A model generated the notes under the pieces. It was not told the DNA's origin. It worked only from the letters and a program-made list of their open reading frames with translations, and ran no database searches. Positions 6,360 to 12,257 of a stretch of 27,711 nt of DNA are shown piece by piece. The position numbers were made by a program, and so were the translations under genes. The first letter of the stretch is position 1, and every line of letters begins with the position of its first letter. Origin of the DNA: an uncultured Clostridium sp. (GTDB lineage Bacteria; Bacillota; Clostridia; TANB77; CAG-508). Location: positions 1 through 27,711 of the forward strand of contig USGY01000021.1 of NCBI GenBank assembly GCA_900554365.1, read 5' to 3'.

Positions 6360-7547
6360 ATGATTAAGAAAAAAGTATGTTGGAAAATTACTACAAAATG
6401 TAATCAAGGATGTAAATATTGTTTTGGATTTACAAATATACCAGAGTTATCATACGATGAAAATATAAAAGTAATAGATAATTTATCAAAAAATGGAATA
6501 AACCATATAACTTGGACAGGAGGAGAAGCTGTACTTTATCCAAGATTAAATGAACTAATAAAATATGCTAAATCAAAAGGAATATATAATAAGTTAGTAA
6601 CTAATGGAATATTTTTATCTCAAAATGATAATGAATATTCAGAAGAAATTTTAAACAGTTTGGATGAAATAAACTTGTCAATTGATTCTATTTCAAATAG
6701 TATAAATGTAGAATTAGGAAAAGCAAATAATCATTTTGAAATTATAAAGAAATTATTAGATAAAACAAAGAATAAATCATTAAAAGTAGGAATTAATACC
6801 GTTGTAAGTAATAAAAATATAAATAGACTAGAAGAATTAGGAAAATTTTTAAATAACTATAAAATAGAAAAATGGAAATTTCTAAAATTTATGCCTATTA
6901 GAGAAAGATCATTAGAAAATAAAGGACAATTTGAAGTTGCAGAAAATGAATTAGAGGAAAAGATAAAAGAATTAAATAATTTTGAAAATATAAAAATTGT
7001 TCAATATAAAAAACAAAGTGAATTTGAAAAAAGCATAGTAGTTCTTCCAAATGCAGATATTATACAAACACAGGAAGGGAAAGATATACATTTAGGAAAT
7101 GCACTAAAACAAGATGTTATTGATTTTGAAGTTAAACATAGTTTAATAAATAGAATCAAAACTCTTATAGCTTATGATGATGATGCGATAAAAGATAAAA
7201 TAGTTAATATATTAAATGGAATAAAAGATGTAGAAATTGTTGCAACATCAAAAAGTCCAGAAGATACATATAATAAAATTATAAAATTTAAACCAGAAAT
7301 GGTATTTGCAAAGTATGATTTTGGTACAAATATGAATGGACTTGATATAATAAAACAATCTAAAGAAGCATTAAATGATAATGTTCCTGCATTTAATTTT
7401 ATTGCTACCGATATTCCAAAAGAAGATTTTTTAGAAGCAAAAAGAATTATAGGGGATAAGATGAATACTATAATTAGAGAACAAAATCCAGTAAGATACA
7501 CAGGAATTATAGAAGATTATAAAGAATATAAAAAAATACAAATGTAA
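6360..7547 (+). CDS. radical SAM enzyme fused to a degenerate receiver domain
   Basis: Residues about 5-250 are a radical SAM domain. The cluster motif CX3CX2C is at Cys14, Cys18 and Cys21 ('TKCNQGCKYCF'). The SAM-contact motif 'WTGGEAVLYP' and 'LVTNG', 'NLSIDS' and 'GINTVVSN' strands follow. After Cys21 I see no further cysteine, so no SPASM or twitch auxiliary cluster is expected. Residues about 267-388 look like a receiver: 'LIAYDDDAIKDKIVNIL' resembles beta-1 with the acidic cluster, and 'KFKPEMVFAKYDF' aligns with the phospho-acceptor strand, but Lys318 replaces the Asp and Arg replaces the later conserved Lys. It is thus a pseudo-receiver, perhaps a docking or regulatory module. The middle ('INTVV', 'KWKFLKFMPIR') recalls viperin- and MoaA-type enzymes. 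Its reaction is unknown. AGAGGAT precedes ATG 6360. Confidence 0.8.
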   Translation: MIKKKVCWKITTKCNQGCKYCFGFTNIPELSYDENIKVIDNLSKNGINHITWTGGEAVLYPRLNELIKYAKSKGIYNKLVTNGIFLSQNDNEYSEEILNSLDEINLSIDSISNSINVELGKANNHFEIIKKLLDKTKNKSLKVGINTVVSNKNINRLEELGKFLNNYKIEKWKFLKFMPIRERSLENKGQFEVAENELEEKIKELNNFENIKIVQYKKQSEFEKSIVVLPNADIIQTQEGKDIHLGNALKQDVIDFEVKHSLINRIKTLIAYDDDAIKDKIVNILNGIKDVEIVATSKSPEDTYNKIIKFKPEMVFAKYDFGTNMNGLDIIKQSKEALNDNVPAFNFIATDIPKEDFLEAKRIIGDKMNTIIREQNPVRYTGIIEDYKEYKKIQM

Positions 7548-7550
7548 ATA

Positions 7551-7598
7551 AAAAAAGGTAGATGATTCTAATTAGTTTTAGAATAATCTACCTTTTTT
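7551..7598. terminator. bidirectional terminator between convergent genes
   Basis: AAAAAAGGTAGAT (7551-7563) pairs with ATCTACCTTTTTT (7586-7598), with an inner ATTCTAA/TTAGAAT stem. Poly-A and poly-T flanks let it work both ways. The stem overlaps the last codons of the Spo0A-like gene. Confidence 0.9.
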
Positions 7599-8309
7599 CT
7601 TGGTTTTTATTAAGTATATTACTATTCTTTCTAAAAAGTCTTTAAGTGACAGTTTGCGTCCATTATTATATAAAACCTTAATTAAGTCATCTGGACAATT
7701 ATATTCAAAAGAATTGTTAAAAGGTCTTATAGAAGCATTCAAAGAATCTCTTACCTGTGATTCAGTTGTATTAAACTCGTATGCAAGATATTTTAAGACA
7801 TTATTTAAGTATTCTAGTTTATCGGGTCTATAGTAACAATATGAAATAGCTTTTATCATATATCTATATCCACCAGAAAGACAGTTAAAGTTTAATGATT
7901 GTAATAACCAATCAAGTTCTCCTACTTCTAAATCTGGAGTATTATAATCAATAGCAATTTCGTTTATTACATTATTTAATTCATTATTTTTAAAAGGCTT
8001 ATAAATAACTTCGCTGATCTTTCTATAGTTATTCATTTTTATAGTATAGTTTAGTGGCAATGTTAAAATTGTATTGCATTTTTTTCTTTCAACTGGATTA
8101 ACAGATAGTCTATTTACTATATCCTCAACAGCCATATCTGGTAAACTATTATCCAAAATTAATATATCAGGATTTATTTCGAGATACATTGCTAAAGTAT
8201 CTTTTCCAGTATTGACACTTTCAACTCTATAATCTTTATCATTTGCAAGTTTTTGGTATAGAATATCAAGCTCAGTCGTATCTTTATTGCCAATAAGCAA
8301 ATTTACCAT
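7578..8309 (-). CDS. Spo0A-like response regulator with altered receiver
   Basis: The 243-residue protein has a receiver (residues 1-120) and a Spo0A-type DNA-binding domain (about 128-235). In the receiver, 'PDILILDNSLP' keeps the phospho-acceptor Asp, 'ILTLP' the Thr and 'IYKPF' the Lys. The acidic pair after beta-1 is missing ('LLIGNKD'), so normal magnesium-dependent phosphorylation may be lost. The C-terminal part shows Spo0A_C features: 'GYRYMIKAISYCYY', 'LKYLAYEFNTTESQVRDSLN', aligned with the 'FNTTASRVERAI' recognition helix of Spo0A. The ends diverge, so this is a paralogue rather than the master regulator. GAGGT lies upstream of ATG 8309. It converges on the radical SAM gene. Confidence 0.85.
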   Translation of the reverse strand: MVNLLIGNKDTTELDILYQKLANDKDYRVESVNTGKDTLAMYLEINPDILILDNSLPDMAVEDIVNRLSVNPVERKKCNTILTLPLNYTIKMNNYRKISEVIYKPFKNNELNNVINEIAIDYNTPDLEVGELDWLLQSLNFNCLSGGYRYMIKAISYCYYRPDKLEYLNNVLKYLAYEFNTTESQVRDSLNASIRPFNNSFEYNCPDDLIKVLYNNGRKLSLKDFLERIVIYLIKTKKKGRLF

Positions 8310-8346
8310 AACTTACCTCACAAATGTTTTTCTAATTTTTTCCAAC

Positions 8347-8375
8347 ATTATATCATAATAATTATGTAAATTCAA
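8347..8375 (-). promoter_or_regulatory. sigma-A-type promoter of the Spo0A-like gene
   Basis: On the minus strand, TTGAAT (8375-8370), 17 bases, TATAAT (8352-8347). The leader to ATG 8309 is about 30 bases. Confidence 0.75.
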
Positions 8376-8436
8376 TAGAAAATTTAATATTTTAAATATA
8401 TTTTATATTCTACAATCCAGTAATTGCAAGTGTTTG

Positions 8437-8463
8437 TGTCATTTCTTGTCGCAAAATGTCGAA
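8437..8463 (+). promoter_or_regulatory. three 10-bp-phased Spo0A-box-like repeats
   Basis: TGTCATT (8437), TGTCGCA (8447) and TGTCGAA (8457) start exactly 10 bases apart; the last is a perfect Spo0A box. They end about 22 bases before TATAAT at 8486-8491, where a -35 box would be, the usual position for Spo0A activation. They also lie upstream of the divergent Spo0A-like gene. Confidence 0.55.
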
Positions 8464-8497
8464 TAAGATAGAATAACACTTTATCTATAATTAACAA

Positions 8498-8558
8498 TAT
8501 TGATAAAGTTGTTTCAATCAAAAATCCTAAATAAGATTTTATTTAGGATTCTTTTTTT
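8498..8558 (+). ncRNA. candidate short terminated RNA under Spo0A-box control
   Basis: A -10 box TATAAT (8486-8491) with phased boxes upstream would start a transcript near 8498. A strong terminator ends it: AATCCTAAATAA (8523-8534), loop GATT, TTATTTAGGATT (8539-8550), seven T. No ORF fits, so the product would be an RNA of about 60 bases. No clear -35 hexamer is seen, as expected if an activator is needed. Transcription is not shown; the terminator alone is firm. Confidence 0.4.
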
Positions 8559-8610
8559 GTCCACATTTTTCTTTTTTTCTACACATTATTCTTTTTTTGT
8601 CCACATTTTG
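8551..8610. repeat. three tandem 20-bp repeats with DnaA-box-like cores
   Basis: Units start at 8551, 8571 and 8591, exactly 20 bases apart, each beginning CTTTTTTT followed by GTCCACATT or CTACACATT. The cores TTGTCCACA and TTCTACACA differ from the DnaA box TTATCCACA at one and two positions. The first unit overlaps the terminator T-run at 8552-8558. They could be iterons, an operator array or a decayed origin near the left end of the mobile element. Confidence 0.6.
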
Positions 8611-8634
8611 AAAAAAAGTTCAAAAACCAGAGTA

Positions 8635-8672
8635 TAGTGTCCGTAAATTAAGTTTCTTAATTCCGAACACTA
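8635..8672. repeat. imperfect dyad near the left end of the mobile element
   Basis: Outer arms TAGTGT (8635-8640) and ACACTA (8667-8672) enclose inner arms AATTAAG (8646-8652) and CTTAATT (8656-8662) around TTT. It could be a recombinase or regulator site; there is no T-run, so a terminator is unlikely. Confidence 0.4.
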
Positions 8673-8680
8673 GAAAAAAA

Positions 8681-8827
8681 CATCTATAAAAAAACACCAG
8701 ACAAAAAAATGAATTGCAAGGATGGTGTGTGTATAGATGGGACAAGCAATAATAAATAATAACTTAATAAGAATATATAAAATCACTTGTTTAGGACAAT
8801 TTTGCCCTACAGCAAGTGATTTTTGTA
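8681..8827 (+). promoter_or_regulatory. structured leader upstream of the sigma-like gene
   Basis: Two hairpins are visible. The first has CATCTATA (8681-8688) pairing with TATAGATG (8732-8739) and ACACCA (8694-8699) with TGGTGT (8723-8728). The second has AAATCACTTG (8780-8789) pairing with CAAGTGATTT (8813-8822), with an inner TAGG-CAA/TTG-CCTA stem, and ends in TTTTTG, like an attenuator. The frame stays open from 8737 into the sigma-like gene, but that part has no ribosome site and is better read as leader RNA. A transcription-attenuation role is inference. Confidence 0.55.
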
Positions 8828-8910
8828 TTGTTTCTATCATTATAGTAAGAAATAAATCACCACCTGCAGCAGTTGAATTTTCAAAAAAATTTAATTGTTG
8901 GAGGTTTAAA

Positions 8911-9495
8911 ATGAAAGGTAATAATAAAAGTTATGATGAGATAAATAAATATGATTTTAGAGTGCATTACTATATGCACTATGCAATAGGAACAAAATTT
9001 GAGGGAAAGGTCGAAATAACTAAATCGGAATACAATGAGTTAATTAAAAAAATAAATAATTCTTCTGATGCAAAGATTAGAGCATATAAAACTTATACGG
9101 TAGGTTTTTATAAAACTCCTAAAACTTATGTTACACAAGAAGTAGATAAAAAAGTTTTTGATTGTTTATATAGTTCGCAACGATATGAAAAAAACAAAAG
9201 AAATAATGAAAATCGCAGACATATAGATACATATTTTAATCAAGAGAATTTATCACATATTCCTAGCAAAGATAATCTTGAAGAAGATATATTAAATAAA
9301 GTTGAAAAGGAAAATATAAAGAAATTTTTGGATACATCTTTATTTGAGAAACAAAGTAATAGGTTTTTTCAAAATATAATTGATAATATTCCTATCGTTG
9401 TTATTGCAGTTCAAGAGGGGGCAGATCCAAGTTCTGTAAGAGAAAGTATAGAAAGGGCAAAAAAGACTTTATCAAAAAAATATAAAAAATTTTAA
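8911..9495 (+). CDS. sigma-70-like regulator of the mobile element
   Basis: The start is ATG 8911, preceded by GGAGG; the upstream extension to 8737 is leader. The 194-residue protein ends in a region-4-like pattern: 'FLDTSLFEKQSNRFFQNIID' then 'IAVQEGADPSSVRESIERAKKTLSKK', matching the helix-turn-helix of small sigma-70-like proteins common in Clostridia integrative elements. The first 120 residues are charged and poorly recognisable ('DFRVHYYMHYAIGTKFEGKVE'), without a clear region 2. It probably controls element genes. A short unit with AGGCCCCCC-like C-run and T-run follows the stop and may terminate transcription. Confidence 0.65.
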   Translation: MKGNNKSYDEINKYDFRVHYYMHYAIGTKFEGKVEITKSEYNELIKKINNSSDAKIRAYKTYTVGFYKTPKTYVTQEVDKKVFDCLYSSQRYEKNKRNNENRRHIDTYFNQENLSHIPSKDNLEEDILNKVEKENIKKFLDTSLFEKQSNRFFQNIIDNIPIVVIAVQEGADPSSVRESIERAKKTLSKKYKKF

Positions 9496-9550
9496 AAGCC
9501 CCCCTTTTTTTGATACCACTTCTGACCTTATATAGTGAAGGGAGGAAATT

Positions 9551-9676
9551 ATGGTTTCAAAGAAGTTAAGATATTGGTTTGATAAATGTAAGCTAGTAAG
9601 AATTGGCTTCAAATATAAATTAAAAACAATAAGGAAGCTTTTTCTTATTAGTCTTGTTAAGCCTTTAAAGTGTTAG
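9551..9676 (+). CDS. small basic protein, 41 residues
   Basis: I do not recognise it. ATG 9551 follows a perfect GGAGG at 9541-9545 at good spacing, which is the main support. The product is rich in Lys, Leu and aromatic residues ('KKLRYWFDKCKLVRIGFKYK') with a hydrophobic 'LFLISLV' near the end. It lies between the sigma-like gene and the HTH gene of the mobile element. Confidence 0.45.
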   Translation: MVSKKLRYWFDKCKLVRIGFKYKLKTIRKLFLISLVKPLKC

Positions 9677-9689
9677 CAAAAAGTTGCAA

Positions 9690-10133
9690 ATGAAAGAAGT
9701 GATTAATTTGGAACAGGAAATTTTAGAATTATATTTTAAACAAAAATTAAAACAAAAGGATATTGCTGAGCGATTAAAAATATCTAAATATAAAGTTTCA
9801 AGAACTGTTACGAAGGATAATAGATACATTACAGAGAAAGAAACTAGAAAGAGAAAATCGAAAGAAAAACACAGAGAAGATACTAAAAAAATTGTAAAAA
9901 GGCAAAGAGAATTGCTTAAATTTAAACAGAATTCAGATGATTTGATATTGAAAAATATGCACAATCAAGCAAGTGCCGAATTATCACAAAGAAAAAGAAT
10001 GACAAATATGGCATATAGAAATTGGAATACAAGTGCATATTCGTATAATGAAAAGAAAAAAAGATTTGAATTTAAAGATGAATTAGGTCGCAGCCATGAT
10101 GTACCTAAATATATCAAAGTGGAGGTTTTATAA
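9690..10133 (+). CDS. HTH DNA-binding protein of the mobile element
   Basis: Residues about 8-40 contain a helix-turn-helix, 'LEQEILELYFKQKLKQKDIA' followed by 'ERLKISKYKVSRTV'. A long, very basic helical region follows (about 50-90, Lys/Arg/Glu-rich, likely coiled coil), then a C-terminal part with 'RNWNTSAYSYNEKKKRFEFK'. The family is not one I can name. The start is uncertain: ATG 9690 lacks a ribosome site, while TTG 9708 has a weak GAAGTG at 9695-9700. The stop overlaps the next start (TAATGG), so translation of the two is coupled. Confidence 0.65.
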   Translation: MKEVINLEQEILELYFKQKLKQKDIAERLKISKYKVSRTVTKDNRYITEKETRKRKSKEKHREDTKKIVKRQRELLKFKQNSDDLILKNMHNQASAELSQRKRMTNMAYRNWNTSAYSYNEKKKRFEFKDELGRSHDVPKYIKVEVL

Positions 10134-10330
10134 TGGCAAGAGAATTATATAATTGGGATCAAGTTAGGGCTTATGCTTTAGTAGCTTTAACTAATTTAAA
10201 AAATAAAAATAAAGAAATTAATAAATTGAGTTTTATTAAAGAACTAGATTCGTTACAAACAATGTATGGAAAAGAAGGCGTAGTTGGACTAGCCAATAGA
10301 TACTTAAATAAAGAAAAAGAAAATAACTAG
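10133..10330 (+). CDS. small hypothetical protein of the mobile element
   Basis: I do not recognise this 65-residue protein. It overlaps the preceding stop by one base and has GGAGG at 10122-10126. The product looks helical and soluble ('WDQVRAYALVALTNLKNKNK', 'SFIKELDSLQTMYGKEGVVG', 'LANRYLNKEK'). Coupling to the HTH gene suggests a partner role. Confidence 0.6.
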   Translation: MARELYNWDQVRAYALVALTNLKNKNKEINKLSFIKELDSLQTMYGKEGVVGLANRYLNKEKENN

Positions 10331-10380
10331 AACGAATAAATAATTTCTTTGTACATATTTATTAAATAGAGGTGCTTGAA

Positions 10381-10545
10381 ATGGAAAACAATAGAAAAGA
10401 TGAAACTTGTACAAAAGAAAAAAGAAGTAAAAATACTGACAATATAGAATTTTCTATTGCATTTAATAAGAATGGAGATAGCTTTCAAAATATAATGGAA
10501 AAAATTTTAATCAGCAAACTTACAAATGCTACAAATAATGAATAA
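10381..10545 (+). CDS. TnpW-like small protein
   Basis: ATG 10381 follows AGAGGTG. The 54-residue product has a polar N-terminus and then 'NIEFSIAFNKNGDSFQNIME' with 'KILISKL', a beta strand plus helix similar in layout to TnpW-type proteins that precede serine recombinase genes in Tn4451-like elements. Its role there is unclear. It lies 68 bases upstream of the first recombinase, from which a hairpin separates it. Confidence 0.5.
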   Translation: MENNRKDETCTKEKRSKNTDNIEFSIAFNKNGDSFQNIMEKILISKLTNATNNE

Positions 10546-10557
10546 AAACTTGATTTT

Positions 10558-10590
10558 CACCTCGATATACGTTATAAATATATCGAGGTG
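10558..10590 (+). terminator. 12-bp hairpin upstream of the recombinase genes
   Basis: CACCTCGATATA (10558-10569) pairs perfectly with TATATCGAGGTG (10579-10590) around a 9-base loop. The following TTTATAATAG is a poor U-tract, so it may be a weak terminator or attenuator reducing recombinase expression, or a protein-binding dyad. Confidence 0.55.
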
Positions 10591-10613
10591 TTTATAATAG
10601 TTAGGAGGCTGTT

Positions 10614-12257
10614 TTGAACATCGAAAAAGTTAATAATCAAGAATACAAAGCTGCAATTTATATTCGATTAAGTAAAGAGGATGGTGATAGGGAAGAAAGT
10701 GAGAGTGTTGTAAATCAAAGAAAAATTTTAAAGGCTTATGCTAAAGAAAATAAATATAAAATATATGATGAATATGTAGATGATGGTTATACTGGTACAA
10801 ATTTTAATAGACCTGACTTTAAGAGAATGATAAAAGATATAGAAAATAAAAAAATCAATATGGTTATTACTAAAAGTTTATCAAGATTAGGAAGGGATTA
10901 TATAGAAACTGGTAGATATATAGAAACATTTTTTCCAGAGAACGAAATAAGATATATCGCAATTTTAGATGACGTAGATACTTTCTTGGATAAAAATTGT
11001 GATACAGTTGCATTTAAAAACATAATGAATGATTATTATGCAAAGGAAACGTCTAAAAACATTAAAAAGACTAAAAATAAAAAGAAATTGGAAGGTTTTT
11101 ACTATACTGCTTATGCTCCATTTGGATATAAGAAAACAAGTAAATCTGGAAATTTAGAAATTGATGAAGTTCAAGCCAATATAGTGAGAAAAATATTTGA
11201 CTTATTTATTGATGGATATGGTACTTATCAGATTTCAAACATGCTAACAGATGAAAAAGTTGAAACACCTGGATTGCAAATGAAAATGACTTGTGTAGTT
11301 AATAATATGACTAATACAACAGATAAGTGGAATCACAATACAATAAGAAGAATGTTAGAAAATCAAATATACATTGGTAATTGTGTTCAGAATAAAACTA
11401 AAAAGATAAGTTATAAAAGTAAAAAAATGATAAGTTTACCAGAAGAAGAACATAGTATAATAAGAAATCATCATGAACCTATTATTAGCAAAGAAAAATG
11501 GGATATAGTACAAAAAATGCTAAAAAATCATAAGAACGCAAAAGTTAGAGAAACAGATGTTATTTTTAAAGGTTTATTATATTGTTCACATTGCAACAAT
11601 AGATTAACAATTAGAACTAAAGTGGACCACAATAAATCTGGAGATGTAACAAGAAGATATATCTTATGTGGAACAGCAGCAAAAAAATATTCCAATAAAT
11701 CTTGTTATAGTAGATATATAAATTATGATGTTTTTGAAGAAATGGCTATATCAAAAATAACAGATACTTTAGAACTATATATAAATTCAAAAGCCTTTAA
11801 AGATGAAGAAGTTTTAAAGAAAATACTCGATGCTCAAAGTAATAAAGGAAGTATTTTAAAGAAAATAGAAAAATTAGAAAAAGATCTAGAAAATGTAAAT
11901 AAAAAAATAGCAACATTATATAATGATAAATTAAATGGATTACTTGAAGAACAAGATTTTAAATTATTTTCTGAAGGTTTAGTTAATGAGAGACATAGAA
12001 TAGAGAAGATTCTAAATGAATCTAGAAATGAATTAGATAGCTTTCAAGAAGATGCTAACAATAATAGAATAAAAGCTGATATGCAAAAAATCATCAAAAA
12101 AATCCTTAAAAACAAAGAATACACAAAAGAAATAATAAATCAATTAGTAAACCGAATTGAAGTTGATAAAGACAATCACGCAGTAATATATTTTAATTTT
12201 TATGAATTAAATTGTATAGGAGGCGAAGTTGATGTCAAACAAGCAAGTGGTTTATGA
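10614..12257 (+). CDS. large serine recombinase, first of a tandem pair
   Basis: At 547 residues it is a TnpX/phiC31-type large serine recombinase, cutting and rejoining DNA at att sites. Order: resolvase catalytic domain (about 12-155) with the nucleophile Ser in 'AAIYIRLSKEDGD' and 'SLSRLGRDYIETG' carrying the active-site arginines; recombinase domain (about 180-300, 'APFGYKKTSKSGN', 'YGTYQISNMLTDE'); zinc ribbon ('LLYCSHCNNRL' with later Cys); and a long coiled coil with C-terminal tail. All catalytic residues look intact. The start is TTG 10614, 5 bases after AGGAGG at 10603-10608. It overlaps the next recombinase by 26 bases. Confidence 0.92.
   Translation: MNIEKVNNQEYKAAIYIRLSKEDGDREESESVVNQRKILKAYAKENKYKIYDEYVDDGYTGTNFNRPDFKRMIKDIENKKINMVITKSLSRLGRDYIETGRYIETFFPENEIRYIAILDDVDTFLDKNCDTVAFKNIMNDYYAKETSKNIKKTKNKKKLEGFYYTAYAPFGYKKTSKSGNLEIDEVQANIVRKIFDLFIDGYGTYQISNMLTDEKVETPGLQMKMTCVVNNMTNTTDKWNHNTIRRMLENQIYIGNCVQNKTKKISYKSKKMISLPEEEHSIIRNHHEPIISKEKWDIVQKMLKNHKNAKVRETDVIFKGLLYCSHCNNRLTIRTKVDHNKSGDVTRRYILCGTAAKKYSNKSCYSRYINYDVFEEMAISKITDTLELYINSKAFKDEEVLKKILDAQSNKGSILKKIEKLEKDLENVNKKIATLYNDKLNGLLEEQDFKLFSEGLVNERHRIEKILNESRNELDSFQEDANNNRIKADMQKIIKKILKNKEYTKEIINQLVNRIEVDKDNHAVIYFNFYELNCIGGEVDVKQASGL

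Noticed and set aside
8737..8910. N-terminal extension of the sigma-like gene
   Set aside because: No ribosome site, codes through two strong hairpins, and GGAGG sits just before ATG 8911.
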